A stretch of DNA of 64,000 nucleotides from Gymnothorax reevesii (GCA_029721435.1 CM056573.1:151921947-151985946); one strand, 5' to 3'; positions 33,256 to 45,119 are shown, counted from the stretch's first letter. Translations and numbers: made by a program. Notes: a model not told the origin generated them from the sequence alone.

Positions 33256-34400
33256 CTTGTTAGTTCAAGCCTGAAGTTACCCTAACTGGGCTAGTCAACC
33301 ACCTGGTTGACTAGCATATCTTCCATCTGATTGGGTCATCTGGGGGGGAAAAAAAAACTGAAAAGTTGATAAATAGAGTCAGGAACATAATTTTACCAAT
33401 AAATAATTTTTTGAAAATGTATTTCTTAGTGTGCCTGTTAAAGGGTTAAACTAACACTGAATGCGTGAGAGTTGACTGTTATGTTTTATAAATGAAAACT
33501 GACCAGACCTGATAATGTTGAGTTTTCGGAATTTCTGTAATGGTAATTTAAATGAATGATTAAAAACGGATCATGACCAATCATCATTTTTAAGGGATGG
33601 GTTTCACACATGTTGTGCTCAAACGTTTGCATACCCTGGCTGAATTTGTTTAATAGGTAACATTTTTTTAAGGAAAACATAAATGGCCAGACAAAACACA
33701 TTTGGTTTCTAGCACATAAGTTGGTACACTGTTGCTTTTCTAGGGCGTTCTTGCTTTGGCCTCCTGAACATACCATTAATAGTTTCTTAAAATCGCATTA
33801 TTTATTCTGGAAGAGAAGGAACTGAGGATTCTTAAAATGTACGGTTTGTGTATACTCAGAGTTCATTTTTTTGAATATGAAACTCTTGAAAACCAAAAAT
33901 TGGGGGAAAAAAGTAAAACTATTTTGTAACATTGCAATTTTGGCAATTTAGTTTTTCTGAGTAAGAAAGATGATTAGGGCCAATTTCTCACATTCGTGGA
34001 TTTTTTTTCATGGGTTTACCTTTCTATTAACAGATGAAAGAGAACCCATGACTTCTTATCACCCAAGTTTTGATTTTTGCATGTGGGAGTACAAAAAGGC
34101 TTGATTTTCCCTTTTCAAAGAAAATACACAGGACTTTCTGTCCTGCTCAGAAATTCTCACATGAAAGGTATTGTTTGGTTAGTAGTTAGAGGGTTTAATA
34201 TATCCTGTATCATATCTCCAAATGTCAGTGAAGTTGTACAGAGGTAAGTGTTGAATGTAATGTCCTGAAAACTCCCTCTCGCAATTCTGACCGCACATAT
34301 ATATTCACTATTACCAATCACACATAAGGAGTGATAATAAAGCTATCGGCTTTCTTTTCTTTTGCTAATATAATACCGACTGAGCCTCTGCTATAGTAAG
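33256..34400. other. No gene recognised
   Basis: AT-rich, only short frames. A small inverted pair, AACCACCTGGTTGACTAG, occurs at 33297-33314. Confidence 0.4.
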
Positions 34401-34890
34401 TCCATCCATCCATCCATCATCTGCCGCTTATCCGGGGCCGGGTCGCGGGGGCAGCAGTCTAAGCAGGGATGCCCAGACTTCCCTCTCCCCGGACACTTCC
34501 TCCAGTTCTTCCGGGGGTATCCCGAGGCGTTCCCAGGCCAGCCGAGAGACATAGTCCCTCCAGCGTGTCCTGGGTCTTCCCCGAGGCCTCCTCCCGGTGG
34601 GGCATGCCCGGAACACCTTCCCAGGAAGGCGTCCAGGGGGCATCCAATAAAGATGCCCGAGCCACCCCAGCTGGCCCCTCTCGACGTGGAGGAGCAGCGG
34701 CTCTACTCTGAGCTCCTCCCGGGTGACAGAGCTCCTCACCCTATCTCTAAGGGAGCGGCCCACCACCCTGCGGAGGAAACCCATTTCAGCCGCTTGTACC
34801 CGAGATCTCGTTCTTTCGGTCATGACCCAGAGTTCATGGCCATAGGTGAGGGTAGGAACGTAGATTGACTGGTAAATCGATAGTATTAAA
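34401..34890 (-). mobile_element. RTE-like LINE 3' end with ATGG-type tail
   Basis: The minus strand encodes a GC-rich C-terminal LINE segment of about 130 codons: RVQAAEMGFLRRV, GQLGWLGHL, ACPTGRRPRGRPRTRWRDYV, ERLGIPPEELEEV and LLRLLPPRPGPG. It is followed by GATAAGCGG and a TGGA tandem tail (34401-34418). Such termini are very common in fish and belong to RTE-type elements (Rex3 or Expander-like). The copy is strongly 5'-truncated near 34890. Its composition is clearly GC-richer than its surroundings. The exact clade is from memory and less certain. Confidence 0.75.
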
Positions 34891-35904
34891 TAAGTAAGTT
34901 AAAGTTACAGTTATAGTTAAGTTTTTAACTATAGTAAGTAAAAAAAAAAAAAAAAAAATCAAGCGGTGTGAATTTTATGAGGGGAAAATTTATTTATTAA
35001 TTTTTTCTGACTGTACGTCACATTTTCCAATGATGCAAAATGAACTAGACTTGGCCAAGAACTGAATATTTTGCTCCCTCAAACCTTTTTTTAATGTTAG
35101 TTCCTCATTTTATGGTCAGGGGCACCACTTCCTACTTTTGTTACCCCTGGTGGTGACTTAAGAAACGATTCTTCTGTTTTTGACAATGACCTTGTGACCA
35201 CACTCTTACCACTGCTGGTAAAATGTTTATTAGTCACCCTCAGAGATATGTACTACACAGGAACAGATGTGCAACAATAAAATAAGTATAGCAAAACAAT
35301 ATGAACCGATCAGTTCTGAAATCAGTGATCTTAACTCAAGGGAAGAAGAAGAAAATCAAGGAGTACTAGGCCTTGGCCTATGGAGCAAGTGAAAATCATG
35401 TACACTGCACGTGGTGAATTTTGCCTGACATCGCAACATTTCAGTTGTGAAAATTCCAGTTTGAATGATGAACTTGCTTGTTGCGACTTGACCACTGGGA
35501 AAAGGAACACTACTGATGCTCACGGTGTTGACAGCACGGATGTTTCGGCAGATGATGACGACGACGATGATGATGACCTAGATGGCTTGCCACCATCAGT
35601 TCTCGACTGTCCACATATCCTTACAGAGGGCAGCATAGCAGTTGTTGGGTCAGATGAGGAATTTTCCCCATATTACTAGGTAAAGGTGACAAAACCACCA
35701 CATATCCTAACAGAATCTGTGACAGACAGCTATAGATACACTTTCGAAGCTGGTAGTCCTGTCCTTGTTGGTCATTGCTTAGAACTGCTGCCCAAAAAAG
35801 ACTACCAGTCCAGTACTATGTGGATGATCAGGAGGTTCTGCTCAACGTGAAGTGTCTTCTCTCTCTGTTGTGTCCCCAAGTGGCATACCTTGGAAAACGT
35901 GATG
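34891..35904 (+). other. Interval with unassigned open frames
   Basis: Holds an A run at 34938-34957 and a 99-codon frame (35380-35679) with a run of nine Asp (DDDDDDDDD), plus a frame from 35775 that runs into the Tc1 insertion at 35907. None matches a family I recognise. These could be an exon pair of a host pseudogene or an old element. Confidence 0.35.
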
Positions 35905-36037
35905 TACAGCGCCCTCCATTATTATTGGCACCCCTGGTTAAGATGTGTTCTTTAGCTTCTAATAAATTCAGTTTTTTTTTCAAAATAATATAGGACAACA
36001 ATGAAAACTAGAATGGTTTTTACACGTAAAAACAGAC

Positions 36038-36332
36038 GTCTCCCCCTTCCCCCATTTCACATTTTAAGAGTTATGGTCCAGAAATGAGTCCCACCCTTCA
36101 ATATATTCAAGTCCAAATTGTTGCCATGGCAACAAAAAAAATAAAATTCAAAAGCAGTTCAAACCCTCAAAAGGCACAGCTACATGTTATGGAGAGACAC
36201 TATATCAAATTTGGTGAGAATCGGTCAAACAGTTTCAGAATTATGCTCCGGAAACAAATAGGAACGCCGATGCCGACGCCAACAAAAACAATGTCTCTCT
36301 CCCCCCCAACCCCCCCCCAGGAAGGGGGAGAC
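36038..36332. mobile_element. Small TIR element inside Tc1 terminal region
   Basis: Perfect 13-bp inverted ends, GTCTCCCCCTTCC at 36038-36050 and GGAAGGGGGAGAC at 36320-36332. It interrupts the left inverted repeat of the Tc1: the right-hand repeat (41150-41346) continues without it. The body contains AAATTTGGTGAGAATCGG, a phrase shared in style with the satellite-like DNA at 46-50 kb. No coding capacity. Confidence 0.6.
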
Positions 36333-37376
36333 ATAAAAAGAGGAAAATTCAACCTTTAATTCAAGTGCATTTATTCAGTGGGAAAAAAATCCCACATTAA
36401 TAAATAATTCTTTTACATCCAATCATGTGTACCACAATTATTAGCATTGCTTTGTACAACCCCCTTTTGCCAACAAAACAGCACCTAATCTTCTCCTATA
36501 ATGTTTCACAAGATGGGATAAACAGAAAGAGGGATCTTCGACCATTCCTCTTTGCACAATCTCTCTAAATCATCCAGCGACCTGGGTCCTCTCCTCTGCA
36601 CTCTCCTCTTCAGCTCACGACACAGGTTTTCAATGGGGTTGAGGTCTGGGGACTGAGATGGCCATGGGAGGAGCTTGATTCTGTGTCTGGTGAACCATTT
36701 CTGTGTAGATTTGGCCACGTTTAGGGTCATTATTTTTTTGAAAGACCCAGTGACGACCCCATCTTCAGCTTTCAGGCAGAGGCCACCAGATTTTGATTTA
36801 AAATGTCCTCGCATTTCAAAGCGTTCATGATTCCATGCACCCTAACAAGGTTCCCAGGGCCTCTGGAAGAGAAACAGGCCCACAGCATCACCAATCCTCC
36901 CCCATACTTCACAGTGGGCATGAGGTGCTTTTCTGCATACTCATCTTTTGTGTTCCACCAGACCCACTTAGAGCTTTTTGCCAACAAACACTCTATCTTG
37001 GTCTCATCTGACCAAAGCACGCCGTCCCAGTACCGCTTAGCGAACTCAAGATGTTTGCGTTTATGATTGTGAGTGAGAAAAGGTTTTTTCCGTGCATGCC
37101 TCCCAAACAGCTTGTTGGCATGTACTTGTAGATAGCACCTGATGGTTGTTTTGGAGACTTTGTGACTAGTGCTGGGTATCGTACGGATGATACGATATGA
37201 TATATCGTATCTCATCATTGATACGATACACGATATTTAACGCAATACATCCACATACACAAACCTTTTTAGAACATAGTCTTTATTCAGATTAAATTTA
37301 ATCCACATAAATCCATAGAAGTTAATGTCTTCTTTCATTCTTTGTTTTATTCAATAAGATATTTAAATTACCTTCA

Positions 37377-37409
37377 TTACCTGGCCCCTCCCCTAGGGGG
37401 CCAGGTTAA
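37377..37409. repeat. Hairpin-headed repeat inside the hAT
   Basis: TTACCTGGCCCC pairs with GGGGCCAGGTTAA (one bulge), followed by GTGTGTTTCTGTCAGTCTGT. The layout copies the head of the array at 47655. Confidence 0.5.
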
Positions 37410-37789
37410 GCAATGATCATGTCTGTGAGTGTGTTTCTGTCAGTCTGTCTGTCAGCCCATGGCTGGGGCCAGGTCTGCGATCTCTGATTGCCTTGTTCGC
37501 TGAAGAGTTCTGAAATGAGTGCCAGTACATAGCCCTAATTATAATTAAATTATTTTTCTGTACTGAATGCAGCCCATTATTTTGTCGCTTTTAGATCGCA
37601 TGGGGGAGAGAAGTAGTGTCTTCAATTGCCACTTGATTATTCTTGAATTGGAAAACGTGTTAATAAAGGGCAACCATCTAAAACCAACCAGGACTAATTT
37701 TTGTCAATAATTGCCCCTTATTTTTCAGGTCTAACGCCAGCCCTGCGAGTGTTCAATCGTCAAATTGGAATTTAGGAGCTGTCATATTC

Positions 37790-37915
37790 GACCAATCAGA
37801 ATGCTGCGTTCTTGGACGAACGCGGGGCACTCACAAAACCCATAGCCTCGCAGGCTATGGTATCTTCTGCTTCGCAACGCAATGCTTTTACGAGTGAGCC
37901 ATCCGACAGCTCCAC
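37790..37915 (-). mobile_element. tRNA-derived SINE fragment
   Basis: The minus strand reads GAGCTGTCGGATGGCTCACT and AAGCATTGCGTTGCGAAGCA, close to the SINE head at 50511 (GCATTGCGTTACAGTGCAGA). The B-box side is diverged. A short palindrome (CATAGCCTGCGAGGCTATG) follows. Confidence 0.4.
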
Positions 37916-38250
37916 ATTTCTTTTTTATGAGGCATTAGCCCAGCCGTATTATTGCCGGCATCCCCCGGAGACATAAGCGCTTAAATATCATTTAACTTCA
38001 GGAGTTAAAATCGACAAGCTAACACAGTTCACTTCAGAATACATCACTGTAGTCTGACCCACGGCCCAAATATGCTTCGCTCGGATTACCTAGAGGTCTT
38101 GATTATAGTACCGTATAACAGTGACATTTCCCGGAATACTCATTTCTGACAATATGCTCTAGGGGACCCCACAATATAAATTTTACGAAGCTGATTGTCA
38201 GAAAGTTAGTTGATAAAACTCATCGTTATTGCCATGGGGAGTCCCGGGTA

Positions 38251-38558
38251 TCAACGGCTTAGACAAAACAATTTTCGTCGAATCTTTATTACATTTGAAC
38301 CGGTTTTGTTATGAATGGTCACGACGGAATGGCGAGGCTTATCGGCTACGGACGGATGTGGCTGCACTTCAATTTTGTGAGTGCGGCGCAGGTGGCTTTT
38401 GAGGTTACTTGTGCTTCCTCCCTTGCTGAACGCATCTTTGTCACAGTGCTTGCGCATTTACCACCGAGAGGAGTTTTTGAAAAGTGTTTCCATACCTTGC
38501 TTTTGACGGGAGGCGGCATATCTGCCATCTTAGCAATTTCTATCAGAAGGAATGACAC
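38251..38558 (-). pseudogene. BED zinc-finger fragment of the hAT transposase
   Basis: In two adjacent frames: KSKVWKHFSKTPLGGKCA, then CDKDAFSKGGSTSNLKSHLR and RTHKIEV. These are the aromatic start, Cys pair and His pair of a BED finger, the DNA-binding domain at the N-terminus of many hAT transposases. A frameshift lies between the halves near 38440. The catalytic and dimerisation regions are missing downstream. Confidence 0.7.
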
Positions 38559-38896
38559 AGGGGATGACGTGCAGTCTCGCCTTGTGGGAATGAATGGAAG
38601 GGGAGCCTGCTTGCTACCACCTGAATGTCAGGCATTCCGGGATTAGTTACACTGAGGTTTTCGTTGGGGCATAGGAATTTCCTCATTAAATGTTTCAAAT
38701 TAAAATTCATATTGTCCATAATGTGGACTGGTGACACTACAGACTCAAGTATCCCTCCCATTCTCGAACGGGTGAGCGAACAGTGACTACGTTTACGTGC
38801 ACACCATAGTTCGATTAAGGTTCATATTCAGGTTAAGGTAATATTCGGAATAAGATGTTAACATGCGCTGAGCAATGGGAATATGCTGTTTACATG

Positions 38897-39208
38897 TTAA
38901 TTAGAATATCCACCTCTTGGACATCTCTCCACTCTCTTGGCCATTGCCATCGCCACTGGTCTCTGTCCCAGAATTTCATCCATGACCGCGAAATGAAACT
39001 GGCTGGATTTGAGCAGCTGATATTTTTCTGTTTGTTTGTTTTTGGCTGCGGCTATTTTTTCGCCAGTCGCGAGCTTACTGTAATTTTCTATTCCTTCGAA
39101 CTTCCGTATCCGCATACACAATAGGAAATTCTGCCTCGGAAAAAAATTTGTAACCAACTGGGTTGAAAACATCCTGCTTTCGCTGCATGCCTTGTGGTTA
39201 ATTAACAT
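38897..39208 (-). pseudogene. SANT/trihelix-like accessory fragment
   Basis: Reads GEKIAAAKNKQTEKYQLLKS then FHFAVMDEILGQRPVAMA. The DEILGQRP phrase matches the C-terminal helix region of SANT/trihelix proteins carried by Harbinger-type elements. The N-terminal Trp-containing helices are not visible. It is a remnant only; assignment is by motif resemblance. Confidence 0.4.
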
Positions 39209-39686
39209 AACTATGCCGGCTAGCCGGATTACTTACTTTAAATTAGTCAGCATGTCCTCTACGTAGGATAGGTAGGGTTAGTTATTAGCCAGTTAACTTT
39301 GCCAGCTTGCCATCTTACTCATTTGCCTCTAAAATTTCTTGCAGGGACAAACTTTGAGCAGCTATCAGCTCTTTTACACGACACTGACTGTTGATTGTAT
39401 AGCGTGACGACCTGACAGTTCCCCAAATATTAGCGGGCAAACATTGAACCTAAAATTACACTCCCTTAACTAACTAACCCGTTAGCTAACCCATACGGAA
39501 GCTCGTAGGAATAGCAAATTGTAGTAAGATTACGACTTGCGTAAAAATAGTCACTGCCTTTACTTTTTTCGCCTGGGAATAAGCCGCCTTCAGGGTTTTC
39601 CAGCGAAGCTCAACTTGGTTGGCAGTTCACACAAAACCAGCCTCTCTCCACTTCTCGCACACCTTAATGACCGTTGTTACGGTGCT

Positions 39687-39794
39687 TTCGCCCATCGATA
39701 TATTCCATTCATGTCTTTCATTATCTGAATGCACACAGTCTTCGCCCATCGATATATTCCATTCATGTTTTTCATTATCTGAATGCACACAGTC
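39687..39794. repeat. Two-unit 54-bp tandem repeat
   Basis: TTCGCCCATCGATATATTCC starts at 39687 and again at 39741; the two units differ by about one base, so the duplication is recent. Confidence 0.9.
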
Positions 39795-41348
39795 GTCTCC
39801 TCCTCACTCTAAAAATGCTAATTCCTTGCGAATTGAATAGGCGCAGACGTAATCGGGGGCATTTTCCGATTAAGGTGCATACATGACGCAATATTCCGAT
39901 TAAAACTGGCATATGCCAGGGGTCTTATTCGGAATATTTCGAATCAGAAAATGATCTTAATCGGGTTACTGCACGCGTTTATATAACAGGTATGCAATCG
40001 TAATATTCTCGTATTCCGATTAATACAAGAATATGGTGTGTATGTAAACGCAGTCAAATGTAAAATTATTTAGATCGATGCCTCTGGAATAAGTTGTTTT
40101 TTTGCGTTTTTAACGTAATGACTCGTGTCGGCAATCGGCATGCATAAATTATGTGCGGCAGGCTTGCCTTTCACTCGGCTGTTTCTGGATTGGAGTTTCA
40201 TTCATAGTTTTAGTATGGGAATTTTATAGTAAACGGGCAAACCAATGGTCCTGCAGACAGTGCGCACCTCATTTGCACTTCTCCGGCCCCAGATTGGTAA
40301 CCATGGTAGCGCATGACGGGCTGATTTCAACTTTCAAATATGGTCGGGGATCCCATGACGACTTCAGCTTGGAAATGCCGCTTCCTTTGCAACAAAAGTC
40401 TCGTTTCTGGCGAGATTTACCAAGATAAAAACAATGCATATGATGGCAAGAATGTATCAGATCGAAGTCTAATTGAACGATGTTAAGTTTGTCGTTGTCA
40501 TTGTGCACAGTTAAGTCACCAGCGTGGCCTGCAGTTGTTGGAAACTAGCGAATGGTTGGTGAGAAATGATTCGATACGGTGTACCGTTTCCACAGAAATT
40601 TGACAACCGATTAACGTATCGCAACGTTGGTACCAGTGATACGGTATACCCCGTACCGGTACCCAGCACTATTTGTGACCCCAAGTTGCTACCATTTGTT
40701 TCAATTCTTTAACAGTGAGCTTTGGAGAACTTTTTATTTCTCTTACCATCGTCCTCACTGTGCACGGTGGAAAAATAACCTTGTGTCCTCGTCCAGGCTT
40801 GTTTACCACTGTTCCAGTTGTTTTAAACTTCTTAACGATTCCTCTGACAGTCGATATGGGCAGGTACAGCCAAGCAGCTATTTTCTTGCAGCCATTGCCT
40901 CACTTGTGAAGGTCGACACACATCTGCCTTTCTTGTATGGTGTGTTCCTTTGTCTTTCCCATGTTAAAGAGTGGATAAGCGAAATGGCCTCTGTGTCACG
41001 TCATATTTATACCACAGGGAAACAGGAAGTGATGAATTACTAATTAAATGTTCCTAGATACTCTGATCAACTTTGTAAACTACTGAAGAAATGACAGAAA
41101 TACATCAATTACATTTATTTCCTTGGAATTGTTAGGGGTGCCAATAACTGTGGAACAGGTGATTTTATGAAAAATAATTATTTCTTAGTCAGGGATTTTT
41201 TTCCCCCCTTAAAATTCACTTGAGTTGAAGGTTACATTTTTCTACAATTTTCACTGTGAGAGTATCCTTCTGCAATAAAAATTGAATTTATTTCAAGGCT
41301 TTTAACACATCTTAACCAGGGGGGCCAGTAATTATGGAGGGCGCTGTA

Positions 41349-41860
41349 TGTGGTAAGTTGAGAAAGGTTTATGAAGTGGACCCTGCCACTCATGACCAAT
41401 TACTAAGCTTCCTAGTCTGACTGTTAAACTGCGAAAGTATAGTTAAATATGGACCAAAACTTTATTCAGAGGATGTATTTGCACGGTTTATTTGTGACCG
41501 GTGAGGTTTCTTGGAAGTGGCCTGCGTTAATGCCAGTACACTTTCCTTTCACAACTGAAACACAACTATCATGTTAGATATATATAATTTTTTTGGGTAA
41601 CTAATGCAATTCTTAAATATTCCGATTATACTTCATGTTTTTTGATCATTCAAAACCTGAAATGAGGCGAGTCCAGGTCAAAAAAAATGTACTGTGTATG
41701 TAAATTGCCTGGCTTAAATCTCTTTTGGCCGTCACGTTTGTCTAAGAAAATAGTATGAATCCTTTCTGACTAGCACATCATAAATTTCCAGAAGAAAATA
41801 AGTAAAAGAAGATTTCTGAAGGTTTAATGTTTTCATATACATTACCATTTTCACAAAAAC
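41349..41860 (+). other. Right flank of the Tc1 insertion; no gene
   Basis: If the Tc1 is removed with one TA, the frame from 35775 stays open for 23 more codons to 41420. A GTAAGT splice-donor-like site lies at 41353. Nothing else recognised. Confidence 0.3.
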
Positions 41861-41864
41861 AGTT

Positions 41865-42190
41865 TGAGAAAAATTAAGAGCCAGTTTTTTGAAGAATTAG
41901 GCAGAGGGTGATATATGACGGTATTTGCCTAAAATTTTTGTTGGTGGAAGATGGCTGGTTCCATAGAAAAACTGCTAATTTTTAGGTGACAATACCCTCA
42001 TTCACTTTCACAAGTTTAATCTACTGCGTGTAGATCTCAAAATAATCAGAAAATTTTAGTGGGCTGTCGAGGGTGCGTCCCATAGGGGGTGCTGAAAGAT
42101 GCTACTTTTGGCTATTCGATCCGTAATATCAGGGGTATTTCCAGACTGCGCCCTCAACAGCCCAAGATGGTTTATTCAGGGTATGTAACC
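41865..42190 (+). repeat. Left arm of a large inverted repeat
   Basis: Inverse of 45465-45905: shared phrases are TTAAGAGCCAG, GCCTAAAATTTTTGTTGGTG, GAAAAACT and AGGGGTATTTCCAGACTGC. The arms differ by substitutions and indels. Confidence 0.75.
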
Positions 42191-42929
42191 ATGGGACATT
42201 CTTTACATAATCAACCACAATAAGCATGGGATGTTGAGGGCGCAATAGTACAGGTGGCACTTCGATCAGGGAAAAATTGAAATTTGGCATTTTGGCCTGG
42301 CAAAGTTCTCCATGCGCCCTCATCCGATTTTGATAACTTTTCTTTTGCGTAGCCCTATGTCTACTAACTGTTATGAGAAGATTACTCAGAGTTTCTGCTG
42401 CATTAACCCTTTCTCACCATCAGTTCAAAAGCACCTTTTGCAAAAAAAAGACTGCAAATATTAATTCATGTAAACCGCACTTTGGAAAAGGCTATTTGTC
42501 TTTGATGTTAAAATTGTCTTTGATGTTTTGTACTCCTCATCAGTTATTCACTTTACGAACAGATGTCACCCAACAGAAACCTGAGGTAGGTCGCAGCAGT
42601 GGTCCTTGGGCATGTCAGCCACCGCATAGTTCATTGTTATGCAAATTACGTGATGTATATCTCCAATTATCTCAACCATCACTTTTCTTTTCGAAAAACT
42701 CAGGTAATACAGCAAACAGAATTGACTTCCAGTCCAAGTTGGTGGGTTATTTTACCACCAGAACCTGAGAAAGAAGTGAAAACCCGAGAGAAAGCACAGA
42801 AAAATCAGCACATGAAGTGAACTGTGTGACCTACATGTAGTTCAACTGATTCAATGCACTGAATGCAATCGTCATGAAAATGCACTGTCATCAGTTTAAG
42901 GGGCACTAACTTCAGAAAAAGTGCCACGG
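42191..42929. other. No gene between repeat arms
   Basis: A frame at 42373-42768 is open on the plus strand without recognisable motifs. No other structure. Confidence 0.4.
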
Positions 42930-43289
42930 GCCCTGTAGCTCACCTGACCACTCAAGGGAAACACCTTGAACAAATTTAGTGTCCTAATGGGTGGGAAGAT
43001 ACTTGTCAAGTTTCAGCTTCATTGGTCAAGTAGTTTTAAAGAAGAGTTTTAAAGATTTCAGTGCAACTTAGAGGGGTCGTAGAAAGTTGAAGGTCAAAGC
43101 AAGGTCAAAATTCAAAATACGGAAAAACTCGTATTATATGAGATGTATCTTGCTACTTACTACCTACAAAGCAAATTTCAGCTGAATATGTGCAATGATA
43201 GCTTTCAGCTGGCCAATTATGTGATTTTCAATATGGCTGCCGTGGCGGCCATGTTTGAAATCGGAGCGGAACGCCTTGAACAAAACATA
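42930..43289 (+). repeat. Direct repeat unit 1 and start of unit 2
   Basis: Phrases AACACCTTGAACAAA, GTCAAGTTTCAGCTTCATTG, AAGTTGAAGGTCAAAGCAAG and GATTTTCAATATGGC recur in the same order at 45120-45395. Unit 2 begins at about 43270 and is split by the TIR element at 43290. Confidence 0.8.
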
Positions 43290-45119
43290 GGGCTCTAATT
43301 TCTTAGCACAGCGCAGGTGGCGAGGTGTGGTGCAGCGTACGCAGTGGTAATTTCGTCCGGCACAGCCCAGGCAGTGGTAATTTCGTGAGGTGCAACACCG
43401 TGCGCAGACGAACGTGTGCAAAGATGGGTGTGGCGGCGTAGTAGGGGGATGTGTCACTTATTCATCAAGACGCAGTGACAATTTCGTTGAAAAATTCTTT
43501 GCTGCAGTTACGCAGAAAGCTCGCCAGCTCCAACCTGGTTCACTTTCTGTGCAGTGGTAATTTGGCTGTCCGGCAGGACAGGCAGGTTTCCAGAATGTCA
43601 GGCACATTTCAAGACAGTAAATAATTACAGCAACCACTGTTTAATGTAACTCTCTGAATCTGCACATAAATTATAGTATCTATATTGATTGTCCTGATGT
43701 CAGATCAAAGGCGGTTGGCACGCATGATGGAAACTCGACCTGACTTAATCAAGCAACTGAATCAATGATGCAAATTAATGACTTCACATCTTTCTCAGCC
43801 AACCACAAACTGCCTGGGCATCAGACAGTGCGTATATAATGCTTGCGTTCTATGCTTGGTAAAGCCGCTTGCACACTGGACGCGAAACAAATTTTTCGCA
43901 CGACTGATTACAGTCAAATTCAATGCAAAGAGCTATCGATTTTTCTTGGTCTTTTTATTAGTCTGTTTTCTTCCTTTGAAGATAGACAAAAGTCTTTACT
44001 CGGTCTTTCTTTAGAAAATTAGTCCGATGGATCGAACAGATTCACGCTTTATTTCCACAGCAGAGATAAAATAGTGCTTGCAATCAGAGAGCAAATCAAT
44101 TCCATGACCATTGACAGTGTTAATAAATTATCGCATGCACGATCAAGACTGCCCGACACGAAATGCAAAATACTCCATGTGCGGCACCCAGCAAAAAATA
44201 AAAGTATTGATATGACAACAGATTTATAACGGAATAAAGAATAAAAATACATTGGCCAATACATCACCGACCAACAGAACAGCCAAAAAAGATGACCCGC
44301 AAATAAATTAATCACAGTGTTCGTTGGATGTTCTGTTGTCAAAATGTTTCTTTTTATTCTTTATTTTGTTATCAATCTGTCCTAATCGTCCTCTTTTCTT
44401 TTCTTTTTTTTTTTAGCTGTCAGACACGGAGGCATTGTGAATTGTCTCGCGCCAATGTCGACTCACTTTATTGAGCAGAGCTTAAACAGAAACATTGATT
44501 GAAATTCTCTGTACTCATCTTGAAGAACTGAGCCCTCTTATTAAAAAATTCACGTTTAATATCTAAAAGAGTCAGTAGATTTGAAGAAATTAAAAGCAAT
44601 AATAGACTGTCGGACAGAGAGATATATTAAAACCCTGTCAGACTTTGGGAAAAGACGCTGCTTTCAACGCAATCTATCGAGCAAAAAATTTGTTTCGCGT
44701 CCAGCGAAACGGCTTAATACTAGGCTACTATTATTGTCACTTAGGTTTTATCGTTTTTAGTGGGGGAAAGGAATACAGCCTGATTGCTATGATCTCGTAC
44801 TGAGTTAGGATCACATATTGAAAATAAATGTGTAACATATCTTGAATTGTTGTCCATGCATGTTAATCCCAAAATTTTAAGCAGCAACAGGCTAATAATA
44901 GGAACACGCTATCCATCGTTTCTCTTGCCAATGAGCAATATTTGACTCGGCTGTGTATACCCATATACGCCTTCTTTGCCAACTTGCGCTGGAAGGTGGG
45001 ACAGAGGCGGGACAGAGGAGTACTTGCGCCAGGCACGAAATTGCAACATACGCCTGGACACACCCCGTTGGCGCGGCGCACCCCCCATTCGCCGCGCCTG
45101 GTCTACGAAATTGGAGCCC
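43290..45119. mobile_element. TIR element with subterminal repeats
   Basis: Ends GGGCTCTAATTTCTTAG and, inverted, GGGCTCCAATTTCGTAG, flanked by ATA on both sides (43287-43289 and 45120-45122). The left interior carries several copies of GCAGTGGTAATTTCG (near 43339, 43371, 43470 and 43552), as subterminal transposase-binding repeats do. No transposase is found, so it is non-autonomous. A second TIR element lies inside it. Confidence 0.7.
43862..44715. mobile_element. Inner TIR element
   Basis: AAGCCGCTTGCACACTGGAC then GCGAAACAAATTTTTCGC on the left is mirrored by GCAAAAAATTTGTTTCGCG and CGGCTT on the right. About 850 bp, AT-rich inside, no coding capacity. The ends resemble non-autonomous hAT-like elements; the target duplication is unclear. 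Confidence 0.65.

Larger units (their letters stand above)
38784..40054. mobile_element. TIR element nested in the hAT
   Basis: Ends GACTACGTTTACGTGCACAC (38784) and GTGTGTATGTAAACGCAGTC (ending 40054) are inverse to each other, with further similarity inward. It separates the BED-finger part of the hAT from its far end. A SANT-like relic inside (38897-39208) suggests a PIF/Harbinger-type or related element. No clear target duplication could be read from the diverged flanks. Confidence 0.65.
37167..40671 (-). mobile_element. hAT transposon with exact 8-bp target duplication
   Basis: Ends TAGTGCTGGGTA (37167) and TACCCAGCACTA (40671) form a 12-bp perfect inverted repeat that extends imperfectly. 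TTTGTGAC is duplicated on both sides (37159-37166 and 40672-40679). Eight-base duplications and TAGTG-type ends are hAT hallmarks. It contains a BED zinc-finger frame but no recognisable hAT catalytic domain, and it is itself interrupted by a further TIR element. It is therefore non-autonomous now. Confidence 0.92.
36506..40962 (-). pseudogene. Tc1 transposase interrupted by a hAT element
   Basis: The N-terminal half is at 40962-40680: ATG 40960-40962, MGKTKEHTIQERQ, a stop after about 20 codons, then IAAWLYLPISTVRGIVKKF as helix-turn-helix. The C-terminal half is at 37158-36506: VSKTTIRCYL, LWSDETKIE (first Asp) and [10 protein letters not shown] (Glu). A TGA lies after NQNLVASA, and a frameshift spoils the second-Asp region near 36735. 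Between the halves sits the hAT. Inactive before or after the insertion; the order of the lesions is not known. Confidence 0.88.
35907..41346 (-). mobile_element. Third Tc1 family, split by nested insertions
   Basis: The ends CAGCGCCCTCCATTATTATT (left) and its inverse at 41327-41346 are flanked by TA at 35905-35906 and 41347-41348. The inverted ends extend more than 200 bp. Subtracting the inner hAT (37167-40671 plus one 8-bp duplication) and a small TIR element (36038-36332) leaves about 1.63 kb, the usual Tc1 length. The transposase is on the minus strand. Confidence 0.92.

Noticed and set aside
34469..34711. Plus-strand proline-rich frame
   Set aside because: Antisense to the LINE C-terminal coding segment.
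44049..44342. Hydrophobic 97-codon minus-strand frame as a membrane protein
   Set aside because: Inside a non-autonomous TIR element, AT-rich, TTG-opened, with no family resemblance.
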